From Bryocella elongata (lineage in GTDB: Bacteria; Acidobacteriota; Terriglobia; Terriglobales; Acidobacteriaceae): DNA of 64,000 bases. Both the position numbers and the translations under genes were made by a program. The stretch is from assembly GCF_900108185.1 (NCBI RefSeq), contig NZ_FNVA01000001.1, forward strand, positions 1,302,001 to 1,366,000. The letters run 5' to 3'. Under the pieces are notes generated by a model. The model had not been told where the DNA came from. It searched no databases and saw only the letters and a list, made by a program, of their open reading frames with translations. Each line of letters starts with the position of its first letter. Within the stretch, counting starts at the first letter, position 1. Positions 26,669 through 36,339 of the stretch are shown piece by piece.

Positions 26669-29452
26669 ATGGGGTTTGGCGGGCGGAAGTTCCTGACGAA
26701 ATTGGCCGTAGCGATCGTGGGCCTGGGGCTCGCGATCTCGTGTGCCGCGCAGTCGCAGGGACGCTTTGACCTGGTCGGTCCCAAGATCGACGTCCGCGTG
26801 TCGCGCGGAGCGCAGACGCTGCCCATCGCCGCAGTCCCCAACCTCCAGCCGGGCGATCGGATCTGGCTCCATCCCGATTTTCCTCCCACGCAGTCGGTAA
26901 AGTACCTGCTGATCTGCGTCTTCCTCCGCGGCACCACCAATCCCCCACCGGATACCTGGTTCACCCGCATCGAGACCTGGGACAAGCACGTTCGCCAGGA
27001 AGGCGTCATGGTCACCGTCCCTGAGGACGCGCAACAGGTCGTCCTCTTCATGGCGCCTGAGACCGGCGGCGACTTCTCGACCCTTAAGTCCGCCGTGCAG
27101 GGCCGTCCGGGAGCCTTCGTCCGCGCCTCCCAGGATCTGACCGAGGCCGGCTTCGAGCAGGCCCGCATCGAGAAGTACATGGCGTCGATCCGGCTGGTAC
27201 CGCCATCCGACCCCATGGATCTGCAGAAGCACTCAGATCTACTGGCCCGGACGCTGGCCCTGAAGCCCAATGAATCCTGTTTCAAGCAGCCCGTGGACAT
27301 GCAGTTTACCTGTCTCACGCAGACCGGCTCGCAGATCGTGCTGGATGACGGCCATGGGCAGACGGTGATCAATGCGCTTTCCAATGGCGCCGGATCGGAT
27401 CTCATCAACCAGGCGAGCTATACGCAAGCGGCTGGTGGCGGGCTCTACTCGGCCTATGTCGGCGCAATTGTGGACATGGTCCGCATCCTGAGCAACCTGC
27501 ATACCGCGCAATACCAGTACATCCCTGCCATCGCCTTCCCTCAGGAAGCTTCGATGAACCTGCGGCTGAACACCCCGCCCTCGTTCCATAACCCCAAGTC
27601 GGTTCTCATCATCGCGCTCCCATCCGTGCAGAAGGCTCAGGCGCCTCCGCTGCGCACTGCCGACGCGAGACACGTGGCCTGCCTGCTGGCCCCTACGGTT
27701 GTATTGCCCATCGAAGGCGCGCCCCTGGTCTTCTCCACTGCCTTTGGGCACGACATCGTGCTGCACCTGAACACACCACCCGGAGCGCCCGCCGAACCCG
27801 ACATTCGCCTCCTGCCCGACGCTTACCAGGGAGGCCTCGTCCTCCAGCTAGGAGCGCAGCATCATGTTCCCTTGCGCGACCAGCGGCCCCTGACCGAGGC
27901 CGAGAAGGCTGCCGCAACCGCCAGCGTTGTTCCCGGGGCGGCTCCGGTCCCACCACAGCCGAAGCCGATCCCGCCGCCAATCCACCTAACCGGCACCATC
28001 CAAGGCCGCTGGGGCTTCGACAGCTTCACGGGGCCGACGGTCGAACTGCAGCAGCTTCCCGGAACAGGTTGGGCGCTGACGACCCCGCCCTCCGACCCTC
28101 TTTCGCCCGACGCTCCACGCGCCGACGACCTGATCGCCGGGCACGCGGCAGAGCTGATGCTCACATCGACCGGTTCAGCCTGCGTTCACGCCGTGACCGC
28201 CCAGCCTGCGGGCTCCACGGCGGAGATGGCGCTGACCTTCCAGCTCGAGCCGCATCTCGACCAGCCGAATCTGCTCGCAGTGAAGCTGCCCAGCGGGCGA
28301 GCGATGCTTCCCGGCGATCTCCATCTTGAGATCCAGCAATACGGCCAGCCGCGCACCGACAGCGTGGCAGCCAGGGCCTTCGCCGAACCCGCTCACATCG
28401 CAGGGGTGCAGCTCTACGCCGGCGATCGCAGCATCACGGTGGCTGGCGCGCGGCTTGAGCAGGTGGAGAAGGTCCGCGTGGGCGACCTGATCTTTGCGCC
28501 CGTGCCCGTCGATCCGGGTGCAACTGCCGCCCCCCTCTCTGGGACTCTTCGTCTGACTCTGCCCGACAACGCTCCCCGTCCGCCAACCCACGCCAGCGAT
28601 CACCTCATGGCCCGCATCCAGCTGCGCGACGGTCGTGAGCTGTCTTCCCCGATCGTCGTGGCTGCTCCCCGTCCCAGCGTGACGCTTCTGAGCAAGACGG
28701 CCGAGGCGGGCCCGGAGCCAACCATCAAGCTCGGCAATCCGGACGACCTTCCGCTCTCCTCGATGCTGACCTTCACCCTGAAGAGCACAACAGCCTTCCC
28801 TCGCAACGGCCAGGTGGAGGTGGAGACGACCGACGGCACTCTCCGCACGGTACTCACGCTCGCACCCGCCGGTGGCCTTCTTCTGCAGGATCCGCATACC
28901 GTGGTGGCTTCGCTCGACCCGCTGCGATCGTTCGGGCCGAGCGCCTTCGGTGCACTGCGTGTCCGGGAGGTCTTCCCGGTTGCCCCGGGCTCCAGCCCCT
29001 CGGAAAAGCCCACCGCTGCCGAAGCCGGTCACCCGGAAGCCGCCCCCTCGCTCGCGAGTGCGGGCACGGGCGAGGCTGTGTCTCCCGCGAGCGACTGGCA
29101 ACAGCTTGTCACCCTCGTAAGGCTCCCTGCGCTGGGGCAGTTGCAGTGCGCAATCGATGTGACCCAGCCCTGCACGCTCAGCGGCACCAACCTGTTCCTC
29201 GTCTCCGCGATCTCGACAGACCCCGCATTAGCAAACCCTGTGAGCGTGCCCGACGGATACACCGCCAACACGTTGACCGTGCCGCACCCGGCTTCCTCCG
29301 GAACGCTCTTCCTGCGCCTGCGCGACGATCCCACCGCCGTCGACTCCGCGTTGCTGCCGCTGGCGCTCCCCTCTCCGCCACCGCCCCGGGGACGCAGCGC
29401 GGCGCACGCCGCGGTGCAACATGCAGGTACCGGCACCGAGCATCCCAACTGA
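26669..29452 (+). CDS. Large exported protein of unknown function
   Basis: A 927-residue protein with a clear signal peptide (residues 1-28, AISCAAQSQG). I recognise no characterised family. The N-terminal region has a beta-rich segment naming a possible surface fold (FDLVGPKIDVRVSRGAQTLP), then a region with SPVDM-type Cys residues (SCFKQPVDMQFTC), a Pro-rich linker near residue 420 (PVPPQPKPIPPPIHL), and several Ig/beta-sandwich-like segments to the end. The C-terminus is Pro/Arg/His-rich. It is divergent from the S9 peptidase and followed by a terminator, so it is a single-gene unit. Length and signal peptide suggest an envelope or secreted protein specific to this lineage. Confidence 0.8.
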   Translation: MGFGGRKFLTKLAVAIVGLGLAISCAAQSQGRFDLVGPKIDVRVSRGAQTLPIAAVPNLQPGDRIWLHPDFPPTQSVKYLLICVFLRGTTNPPPDTWFTRIETWDKHVRQEGVMVTVPEDAQQVVLFMAPETGGDFSTLKSAVQGRPGAFVRASQDLTEAGFEQARIEKYMASIRLVPPSDPMDLQKHSDLLARTLALKPNESCFKQPVDMQFTCLTQTGSQIVLDDGHGQTVINALSNGAGSDLINQASYTQAAGGGLYSAYVGAIVDMVRILSNLHTAQYQYIPAIAFPQEASMNLRLNTPPSFHNPKSVLIIALPSVQKAQAPPLRTADARHVACLLAPTVVLPIEGAPLVFSTAFGHDIVLHLNTPPGAPAEPDIRLLPDAYQGGLVLQLGAQHHVPLRDQRPLTEAEKAAATASVVPGAAPVPPQPKPIPPPIHLTGTIQGRWGFDSFTGPTVELQQLPGTGWALTTPPSDPLSPDAPRADDLIAGHAAELMLTSTGSACVHAVTAQPAGSTAEMALTFQLEPHLDQPNLLAVKLPSGRAMLPGDLHLEIQQYGQPRTDSVAARAFAEPAHIAGVQLYAGDRSITVAGARLEQVEKVRVGDLIFAPVPVDPGATAAPLSGTLRLTLPDNAPRPPTHASDHLMARIQLRDGRELSSPIVVAAPRPSVTLLSKTAEAGPEPTIKLGNPDDLPLSSMLTFTLKSTTAFPRNGQVEVETTDGTLRTVLTLAPAGGLLLQDPHTVVASLDPLRSFGPSAFGALRVREVFPVAPGSSPSEKPTAAEAGHPEAAPSLASAGTGEAVSPASDWQQLVTLVRLPALGQLQCAIDVTQPCTLSGTNLFLVSAISTDPALANPVSVPDGYTANTLTVPHPASSGTLFLRLRDDPTAVDSALLPLALPSPPPPRGRSAAHAAVQHAGTGTEHPN

Positions 29453-29478
29453 GCCCAGGGCATCCGGCGCCAAAGAGA

Positions 29479-29515
29479 AGCGCCCCGCCAGATCTCTCTT
29501 GCGGGGCGCTTTCTT
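29479..29515. terminator. Rho-independent terminator between convergent genes
   Basis: AGCGCCCCGC (29479-29488) pairs perfectly with GCGGGGCGCT (29501-29510) around a 12-base loop and is followed by TTCTT. The other side is purine-rich, so it may also serve the opposite gene. Confidence 0.85.
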
Positions 29516-29529
29516 CTGCAAACGAAAGC

Positions 29530-29784
29530 TCAGGCTGCGTGAACGTCTTCGCGGCTGTTGGCATCGAGCGAGTGATACACAGGAGCCGGCAGCGGCCGAA
29601 GCCAACCAGAGGCGAGCCAGGAGGCAGGAACAGTGAACTCTGCGTGCCCGCAATTGAGGCAGACCGTGATCTTGGGGCTGGGGTTCATGGGCGGCGCGCT
29701 GATCGTGCGCGATCCATTGAGGTAGAGACGCGCATCGGCTGGGAAGCTCGACAGCGCCTGTGAGTCACACTTCACACAGGTCAT
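29530..29784 (-). CDS. Small CxxC zinc-ribbon-like protein
   Basis: An 84-residue protein with two cysteine pairs: CVKC at residues 3-6 and CLNCGH near the middle, which would form a zinc ribbon. The segment KITVCLNCGHAEF is typical of small zinc-ribbon proteins found in Acidobacteria. No further function can be given. ATG 29784 places the first CxxC at the very N-terminus; in-frame ATG 29823 and GTG 29865 are alternatives with longer N-termini. It is convergent with the 927-residue protein gene. Confidence 0.65.
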   Translation of the reverse strand: MTCVKCDSQALSSFPADARLYLNGSRTISAPPMNPSPKITVCLNCGHAEFTVPASWLASGWLRPLPAPVYHSLDANSREDVHAA

Positions 29785-29971
29785 GGGAGTACCGGTCTCT
29801 CTTACTTGGAGCTGATCGCACATTCTTCCCGAGGAAAATTGGGGCCCATTTCGGTTTTGTTGCACCCACCAGGAAGGCGATAACTTGTGGTTACCAGATT
29901 TCCACAGGCCTGGTCAAGGAAATGCGTTCCTTTTGAGGCAACCTTTTTCTTATTTCGCAACCCCAGACGCG

Positions 29972-29999
29972 ACAACGCCCTGCCGAAGCAGGGCGTTGT
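29972..29999 (-). terminator. Hairpin terminator after the first amino-acid permease
   Basis: On the minus strand a 12-bp perfect stem (ACAACGCCCTGC) encloses a UUCG-type tetraloop, 31 bases past the permease stop codon. No U-run is evident. Confidence 0.7.
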
Positions 30000-30029
30000 G
30001 TGAGCTGAATTCGGCGTTGGCCGATCCTG

Positions 30030-31580
30030 TTATTCCGGCGGAATGGGCGGAAGTCCCTGCTGCACCCGGCTGTGATGGCGGCTGTAGAAGAAGTAGATCA
30101 GCATGCCAACAGCGAGCCACACGATCAGCCGGATCCACGTGATGCCCGGCAGGAAAGCCATCATCGCCAGCGCAACCAGAATGCCGAGGATCGGTGTCAC
30201 CGGCATCCACGGTGCGCGGAACGGACGCTCCAGGTTCGGGCTGCGCTTGCGCAGCAGCCACACTCCCGCGCACACGATGATGAACGCCAGCAGCGTGCCG
30301 ATCGAGCACATCTCGCCCAGGCTCTGCAGCGGCAGCAGCGAGGAGAACGTCGCCACCACTAGCCCGACCGTGATCGACGAGACATACGGCGTGCGGAACT
30401 TCGGGTGCACCTTGGAGAACATCTCCGGCAGCAGGCCGTCGCGCGACATCGAGAAGAACACGCGGCTCTGGCCGAGGAGCATCACGATCATCGTGCTGGT
30501 AAGGCCGCCAAGCGCGCCGATCTTCACCATCAGCGAGCCCCACTTGAAGCCCGTCGCTTCCATGCCGACCGCGAGCGAGTCCGGCACGCCGAGGTACTTG
30601 TAGTTCACCAGGCCCGTGAGCACGATGCCCACAAGGATGTACAGAACGGTGCAGATGGCCAGCGAACCCAGGATGCCCAGCGGCATGTCCTTCTTCGGAT
30701 TCTTTGCCTCCTGCGCGGCCGTCGAGACCGCGTCGAACCCGATGTACGCGAAGAAGATCACGCCCGCGCCACGCATCACGCCGGTCCAGCCGAACTTGCC
30801 CAGGGTGCCCTCGTTGGGCGGCACAAACGGGTGCCAGTTGGCCCACAGCTCGTGATGATGCATCAGGGTGAAGGTGCCGACGCCGAGGAAGACCAGCAGA
30901 ACAGCAACCTTGACCACCACGATGAAGCTGTTGAAGTTCGCCGACTCCTTGATTCCGATCACCAGGATCGCCGTCGCGAACATGATGCCGAGGAAGGCGA
31001 CCAGGTTGAACACGCCGTGCTGCATCGGCAGCGTGCTGGGATCGATGTTCAGCTCCTTCAGCTTGTCGGCGAAGTGCGCGTTCAGCAGCTCCCAATGCCC
31101 GTGGTAGTAGACGAACTTCGAGCCCGGCTCACCGGCTAATGCAGGCGGAAGCCGGAGCCCCATGTCCTGCCCCAGCGAAAGCACATAGCCCGACCAGCCG
31201 GAGCACACTGTCGCCGCTCCGAAGGCATACTCCAACACCAGATCCCAGCCGATGATCCAGGCGAAGATCTCGCCCAGCGTCGCATAGCCATACGTATAGG
31301 CCGAACCCGCAACGGGAATCATCGCCGCAAACTCGGCGTAGCAGAGGCCGGAGAAGACGCAGGCTACCGCAGCGACGATGAACGTGTACACCACGCCCGG
31401 GCCGGCGTATCCGCTGGCCACCACCCCGGTGAGCACAAAGATGCCCGTACCGATGATGGCGCCAATGCCGAGAGTGATGAGATTCCCCGCTCCCAGCGAA
31501 CGACTGAGCGTGTGTTCGCCGGTCTCGGATGCCTCGCCCAGAATGGTGGACAAGGCTTTGGTCGCCATTAGATTCGCCAT
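30030..31580 (-). CDS. APC superfamily amino-acid permease (1)
   Basis: A 516-residue polytopic permease with about 12-14 helices. The glycine-rich first helix is LGIGAIIGTGIFVLTGV, and the region VIFFAYIGFDAVSTAAQEAKNP is characteristic of the cationic amino-acid transporter (CAT, TC 2.A.3.3) subgroup. It probably takes up cationic or other amino acids across the inner membrane. A large periplasmic loop lies near residues 135-190. It lies about 100 bases downstream of a second APC permease on the same strand, but the two are only distantly related. The start ATG 31580 has AGGAG about 13 bases upstream, which is rather far. Confidence 0.92.
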   Translation of the reverse strand: MANLMATKALSTILGEASETGEHTLSRSLGAGNLITLGIGAIIGTGIFVLTGVVASGYAGPGVVYTFIVAAVACVFSGLCYAEFAAMIPVAGSAYTYGYATLGEIFAWIIGWDLVLEYAFGAATVCSGWSGYVLSLGQDMGLRLPPALAGEPGSKFVYYHGHWELLNAHFADKLKELNIDPSTLPMQHGVFNLVAFLGIMFATAILVIGIKESANFNSFIVVVKVAVLLVFLGVGTFTLMHHHELWANWHPFVPPNEGTLGKFGWTGVMRGAGVIFFAYIGFDAVSTAAQEAKNPKKDMPLGILGSLAICTVLYILVGIVLTGLVNYKYLGVPDSLAVGMEATGFKWGSLMVKIGALGGLTSTMIVMLLGQSRVFFSMSRDGLLPEMFSKVHPKFRTPYVSSITVGLVVATFSSLLPLQSLGEMCSIGTLLAFIIVCAGVWLLRKRSPNLERPFRAPWMPVTPILGILVALAMMAFLPGITWIRLIVWLAVGMLIYFFYSRHHSRVQQGLPPIPPE

Positions 31581-31683
31581 GCGTGTCTTGTGTCTCCTAA
31601 TCGGTTGATGCTGATGCCTTTGGACTTCGGGGCCAAAGGGACGTACTCGACCGGGGTCAAGCCTCCGGTCCTTCGAGATAGCT

Positions 31684-33192
31684 TCAGGCTCCGAGCATAG
31701 GCTCCGGATCCTGCTCTGGAAAGGACTTCCTGCGCCAGATGGCGTAAACCGGCAGCCCCAGAAGTACGAGGATCAGGCCGGGCCACGTGTATTGCGGCTT
31801 ATATCGCAACAGTACAACACAAATCCACGCCGCCATCACGATATAGAGCGCCGGCAGCACGGGGTACCCGATCGCCTTGTACGGCCGCGGAGCGTCCGGC
31901 CGCGTACGGCGCAGGACGAAAAGCCCCGTAATCGTGAGGATATAGAACACCAGCACCGCGAAGATCACATAATCCAGCAGGTTGCCGTACTGCCCGCTTA
32001 GGCACAGCAGGCACGTCCACGCGCACTGCATCCACAGCGAGTTCACCGGCACGCCGGTCTTGGGGTCCAGCTTCCCAACGGATTTGAAGAACAGCCCGTC
32101 CTGGCTCATCGCGTAGTACACCCGAGCGCCGGCGAGGAGCATCCCGTTGCAGCAGCCGAAGGTAGAAACCAGGATCGCGCCCGCCATCAGCTTAGCTCCC
32201 ACACTACCAAACGCCGCCTGCATCACGGCGGTAGCTACACGGTCCTGCGGTGCATGTGCGATCGCCTCGAGCGGAAGCACGCTGAGGTAGACGAAGTTGC
32301 AGGCGATGTAGAGCACCAGCACCGTGCCCGCACCAAGAATCAGCGATAGCGGCAGGTTGCGCTTGGGGTTCTTGATCTCTCCGGCGGTGAAGGTGACGTT
32401 GTTCCAGGCATCGGAGCTGAACAGCGAGCCGACCTGCACGACAGCGAGGCCGATAGCGACATTGAAGACGATCTCACCAAGGTGCGCGCGGGGCCAGGGT
32501 CCTTCACCCATATATGTGCCCCTGATGGCATTGTGAAACCCGAAAGATCCCAGGCTCCAGAAGTTGCCGCGAAAGTTCGCCTCAATCGCTTGAAAATCCC
32601 AAAAGAACAGACCTACCGCGATCACCGCCAGCAGCGCCAGCACCTTCGCGCTGGTAAAGACGTTCTGCACCGCCGCGCCCGCCTTCACGCCGCGCGTGTT
32701 CGTCCAGGTCAGTAGGATGACGATGACGATGGCCGTCAGGTTCGCTGTGCTCAGCCCCACGTTCCCCGAGCCTACGTGCCAGATCCAGTTCGTCTGGCTC
32801 ACCGACGGAAAGAACACGCCAAGAAACTTGCCGAAGGCCACGCCGACCGCAGCGACCGTCCCTGTCTGGATGACGAGGAACAAAGTCCAGCCGTAGAGGA
32901 ACCCCCACAGCGGCCCCAGCGCTTCGCGCAGGTAGACATACTGGCCGCCCGCCGTCGGCATCATCGCCGCCAGCTCGCCGTAGCTCAGTGCGCCGATCAG
33001 CGTCATCGCCGCCGTCACCAGCCACGCGGCGATCAGCAGCGCCGGCGACCTCAGCGTCCGGCTCATGTCCGCCGAGACGATGAAGATGCCCGACCCGATC
33101 ATCGACCCCATGACGATGGTCGTCGCGGAGAACAGACCCATCCCCTGGACCAGGTGCGGCTGTTCGCCGGAGGGCTGGCCGGGCTCTTGCAT
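31684..33192 (-). CDS. APC superfamily amino-acid permease (2)
   Basis: A 502-residue polytopic permease. The first-helix motif is TTIVMGSMIGSGIFIVSAD, followed by IGALSYGELAAMMPTAGGQY; this places it in the L-type/amino-acid transporter (LAT-like) part of the APC superfamily. About 12 helices are predicted, and the C-terminus is cytoplasmic and basic (AIWRRKSFPE). I chose ATG 33192, just before a short polar tail and the first helix; the further 100 upstream codons are read through intergenic DNA. It lies upstream of permease 1 and could share a transcript. Substrate not determinable from sequence. Confidence 0.9.
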   Translation of the reverse strand: MQEPGQPSGEQPHLVQGMGLFSATTIVMGSMIGSGIFIVSADMSRTLRSPALLIAAWLVTAAMTLIGALSYGELAAMMPTAGGQYVYLREALGPLWGFLYGWTLFLVIQTGTVAAVGVAFGKFLGVFFPSVSQTNWIWHVGSGNVGLSTANLTAIVIVILLTWTNTRGVKAGAAVQNVFTSAKVLALLAVIAVGLFFWDFQAIEANFRGNFWSLGSFGFHNAIRGTYMGEGPWPRAHLGEIVFNVAIGLAVVQVGSLFSSDAWNNVTFTAGEIKNPKRNLPLSLILGAGTVLVLYIACNFVYLSVLPLEAIAHAPQDRVATAVMQAAFGSVGAKLMAGAILVSTFGCCNGMLLAGARVYYAMSQDGLFFKSVGKLDPKTGVPVNSLWMQCAWTCLLCLSGQYGNLLDYVIFAVLVFYILTITGLFVLRRTRPDAPRPYKAIGYPVLPALYIVMAAWICVVLLRYKPQYTWPGLILVLLGLPVYAIWRRKSFPEQDPEPMLGA

Positions 33193-33394
33193 GGAAATCG
33201 TGGACACGTTGACTCTGTTGTAACAGCCGGGCCCGGCGGAACGCCAGCAACCCCGCCCCCGTGCTTCAGGCCGGGCGACAACCCCCTGTATTTGGAGCGC
33301 GCCGGGAAGCGCCCTGGGGGAACCCAGAATGGCTGGAACCGCCCCTGCATCCTCCGCGTACAAACCATCACACCCGTCCGCCTGAAGGAGCCTC

Positions 33395-34729
33395 ATGCCG
33401 CGTCTGGTCCTCTCCGCCCTGTTCCCCCTCGCCGCACTCACGCTTTCAGCTGCAGCCCAGCAGCCCGCGTCCCTCACCGGTACCTGGTCCATCGCCTTCG
33501 ACTACCACGGCACGCCGTCGTACTGGGCGCTCCACCTGACGGACACCGGCGGCAAGCTCACCGGCGACCTCGACGGCGACAAGCTGGAGGGCAAGCTCGA
33601 TCGCGGCCACGTCACCTTCCACGCCATCGATCCCCGCGGCGGCTATGAGGACGTTGACGCCACCGTGTCCGCAGGCAAGATGACCGGCAAGGTGACCTGG
33701 AAGGAGGTCGGCAGCGACGAGATCGGTACCTACGACTTCACCGCCGTCCTGCCTCAGCCCCACACGGGCCCGCCGCAGCGGCATGAGTTCGTGCCCACCG
33801 AGTTCCATCGCCAGTTCAGCGCGCAGACGCCGCCCGTGATGCACATCTTCCCCGGCGACACCCTCCACACCACCACCGTCGACGCCGGCGGCTTTGACGA
33901 GCACGGCAAGCACCGCAGCACCGGCGGCAATCCTGAGACAGGCCCCTTCTACGTCGAAGGCGCGCTGCCCGGCGACACGCTGGTCGTGCACCTCGTTCAT
34001 CTCAAGCTCAACCGTGACACCGCCATCTCCGACGATGGCGTGGTGCCACGCGCCACCAGCAACCACATGGTGATCGAAGGCAAGGACCTTGGCGACCAGG
34101 TGACCTGGAAGCTCGACCGCGAGAAGGGCGTTGCGACCTCCACCAAGCCCGGAGACCACCTGAAGCCCTACACCGTGCCCATGAAGCCCATGCTGGGCTG
34201 CATCGCAACGGCTCCGCCCGCATGGCAGGCGATCCCCACCGGCGACTCCGGTCCGTGGGGCGGCAACATGGACTTCAACGAGGTCGTTGAAGGCAATACT
34301 GTGTACCTGCCGGTCATCAACCCCGGCGCGCTGCTTTACATTGGGGACGGCCACGCCGCACAGGGCGATGGCGAGCTCAACGGCAACGCCCTCGAGACCT
34401 CCATGGACGTCGAGATCACTGTTGATCTCATCCACGGCCACGGCCCTAACTCGCCGCGCGTGGTCTCGCCGGAGAAGATCATGGCGATGGGCCTTGGCGG
34501 CTCGCTGGAGGACGCGCTGAAGGCCGCGACCGACAACATGTCCCGCTGGCTCGCGGAGGATTATCACCTGAAGCCGAGCGAGATCGCACAGGTGCTCGGC
34601 ACTGCAGCGGAGTACCACATCAGCGAGGTCGCGGATCGCAACGCAGGCATCGTGATCGAGCTGCGTAAGGACCGGCTCGCCACCATCGACAAGGACGCGC
34701 CCGAGACCAAGAAGCCCGAAGCGAAGTAG
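33395..34729 (+). CDS. Exported acetamidase/formamidase family protein with N-terminal beta domain
   Basis: A 444-residue protein with a signal peptide (about 1-22). Residues about 25-120 form a beta-rich domain (LTGTWSIAFDYHGTPSYWAL, GGKLTGDLDGDKLEG) not found in standard amidases. From about residue 135 it matches the acetamidase/formamidase family: IFPGDTLHTTTVDAGG, GPFYVEGALPGDTLVVHL, GGNMDFNEVVEGNTVYLPV, LLYIGDGHAAQGDGEL. The family hydrolyses short-chain amides to ammonia and the acid; an exported version would act in the periplasm or outside. AAGGAG precedes ATG 33395 by four bases. Downstream it is convergent with a glycosyltransferase gene. Confidence 0.9.
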   Translation: MPRLVLSALFPLAALTLSAAAQQPASLTGTWSIAFDYHGTPSYWALHLTDTGGKLTGDLDGDKLEGKLDRGHVTFHAIDPRGGYEDVDATVSAGKMTGKVTWKEVGSDEIGTYDFTAVLPQPHTGPPQRHEFVPTEFHRQFSAQTPPVMHIFPGDTLHTTTVDAGGFDEHGKHRSTGGNPETGPFYVEGALPGDTLVVHLVHLKLNRDTAISDDGVVPRATSNHMVIEGKDLGDQVTWKLDREKGVATSTKPGDHLKPYTVPMKPMLGCIATAPPAWQAIPTGDSGPWGGNMDFNEVVEGNTVYLPVINPGALLYIGDGHAAQGDGELNGNALETSMDVEITVDLIHGHGPNSPRVVSPEKIMAMGLGGSLEDALKAATDNMSRWLAEDYHLKPSEIAQVLGTAAEYHISEVADRNAGIVIELRKDRLATIDKDAPETKKPEAK

Positions 34730-34735
34730 ACGGCG

Positions 34736-35629
34736 CTAGCGACTGCGCAGGAACGTAATTGCCGCAGCCTTGAAGCGACGCGACTCGAACCATGGCGAGG
34801 GCCACGTGCGGAGCGAGAGCAACATGTAGCGCCGCTCCGTGACGTGATCCTTCACCGAGCGCGCCGTCATTGACGCACTGAAGGCCTGGTGCGCGATGGC
34901 ACGCCGCCGCCACAGCCAGCGCGAGAGCCCCATCGTGCCACGCAGCAGCGTGCCTTCGAGGATCTGCTCGAAGTCGCGATAGACGATCTCCACCTTGCTC
35001 GAAAGCCCTGTCGAATTCACGCGATAGTTGGTCAGAGGTTCGTCGACGGGCAGCAGCGGACCGACGTCGGCCAGGTCCTTGGCCAGCACCCAGTCCTCGC
35101 ACCCATGCCGCGTTTCGTTGAAGCCACCGATGATGACGAGCGCACGGCGCCGTGCCATCAGGCACGAGGGCGTGAGGCTCGGATTACACGTACGCAGCCG
35201 CTCGGCGACGCGGGATTGCCCCATCGCCGCCTGGTTCCAGACCTTGCCCGAGTCCTCGTCGTACATCCTGAGGCCGGTATAGCTGGCCGAGGCCGTCGGG
35301 TTGGCATGCAGAGCCGCGGCCTGTCGCTCGAGCTTTTCGGGCTGCCACCAGTCATCCGCATCGAGCCACGCGATAAACTCCGCCGTGGCCGCTCGAATCC
35401 CCGCATTGCGCGCAACCGATGGGCCCCGGTTGGCCTGGCGGATCAAGGTTACGCGGCCGGCATACCGTTCGGTCAGCAGGGCCAGCGTTCCGTCGGTCGA
35501 GCCATCATCGATCACGAAGATCTCGACAGGCTGCAGCGTCTGTGCAAAGACACTGTCCAGCGCACGGCCGATGAAGTTCTCCCCGTTGTAGACCGGAATG
35601 ACAACGGCAATCGCAGCAGTGACCGACAT
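34736..35629 (-). CDS. Family 2 glycosyltransferase
   Basis: A 297-residue GT-A fold transferase. The N-terminus AVVIPVYNGENFIGRALDS and VIDDGSTDGTLALL bind the nucleotide sugar; IAWLDADDWWQPEK carries the DxD-like metal motif. No membrane helix is present, so it is a cytoplasmic or peripheral enzyme that could build surface polysaccharide or glycolipid. Acceptor and sugar are unknown. It starts 13 bases after the thiE stop and is probably translated from the same mRNA, although the functions are unrelated. Confidence 0.9.
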   Translation of the reverse strand: MSVTAAIAVVIPVYNGENFIGRALDSVFAQTLQPVEIFVIDDGSTDGTLALLTERYAGRVTLIRQANRGPSVARNAGIRAATAEFIAWLDADDWWQPEKLERQAAALHANPTASASYTGLRMYDEDSGKVWNQAAMGQSRVAERLRTCNPSLTPSCLMARRRALVIIGGFNETRHGCEDWVLAKDLADVGPLLPVDEPLTNYRVNSTGLSSKVEIVYRDFEQILEGTLLRGTMGLSRWLWRRRAIAHQAFSASMTARSVKDHVTERRYMLLSLRTWPSPWFESRRFKAAAITFLRSR

Positions 35630-35642
35630 CAGGAGCTAAACC

Positions 35643-36311
35643 TCAAAAGGACTTCGTGGCAGGAAGCCCGTTCAGTGTAGCCGCTAGCAGCATCGCAACG
35701 TGCGAGCCAATCTCCCGCCCTCCGGCAGGCAGCAAAGCTCCAATCACAGCGACCGAGTCCGCGCCCGCAGCCAGAACTTCAGGCGCACGCTCCTGCGTGA
35801 TGCCACCAATCGCCACCAGCGGCTTCGCCGTCAGCGCGCGCACCGCACGCACGCCTTCGAGCCCGGTGACCGGCTCGGTGTCCGTCTTCGAGGTGGTGGC
35901 ATACACCGGCCCCACCGCAATGTAGTCGGCGACGCTCGCGTCTGCTTCGCGAATCTGCTCCTCGTTGTGCGTGGAGACGCCCAAAATGCGGTCGGGACCG
36001 ATCACCCGCCGCACGGCCTCCGGCGACATGTCGGTATGGCCCACGTGCACCCCGTCCCACTCCGCCAGCACGGTAAGATCCGCGCGGTCATTGAGGATCA
36101 GCGTCGCGCCACTGCCTGCGAAGATCGCCTTGATCTCCGCAGCGGCATCCAGCACCTGCTGCGGACTCCCCTGTTTGTCGCGATACTGCAACAGCACCAC
36201 ACCCGCAGCACGGAGTTCACAAGCAAACGCGCCAACCGCAAGGCCGCGGCGGTCCAGCGTCTCGCGGTCGACAATTGCATAGAGCCTCGAAAGTGGAAGA
36301 CCGTTCTTCAA
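35643..36311 (-). CDS. thiE: Thiamine-phosphate synthase
   Basis: A 222-residue TIM-barrel enzyme that joins hydroxymethylpyrimidine diphosphate and thiazole phosphate to give thiamine phosphate. Diagnostic parts are LLQYRDKQG (pyrophosphate-binding), LILNDRADL, GVHVGHTDMSP, VGPVYATTSKTD and AIGGITQERAPEVLAAGADSVAVI. The common HVGQ-D motif reads HVGHTD here. The start is TTG 36311, with AAGGA six bases away. No TPP riboswitch is visible in the short gap to the divergent GNAT gene, and no other thi gene is in the window. Confidence 0.92.
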   Translation of the reverse strand: MKNGLPLSRLYAIVDRETLDRRGLAVGAFACELRAAGVVLLQYRDKQGSPQQVLDAAAEIKAIFAGSGATLILNDRADLTVLAEWDGVHVGHTDMSPEAVRRVIGPDRILGVSTHNEEQIREADASVADYIAVGPVYATTSKTDTEPVTGLEGVRAVRALTAKPLVAIGGITQERAPEVLAAGADSVAVIGALLPAGGREIGSHVAMLLAATLNGLPATKSF

Positions 36312-36339
36312 TGCCTTATCCTTAGCTCGATACAGGAGT

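Noticed and set aside
24431..27232. 933-codon frame starting 263 codons before the S9 peptidase signal peptide
   Set aside because: The extra part overlaps the divergent 927-residue gene on the other strand and has no ribosome-binding site; the signal peptide marks the start at 26443.
36312..36339. Possible TPP riboswitch before thiE
   Set aside because: Only 28 bases separate thiE from the divergent gene, and no conserved thi-box is seen.
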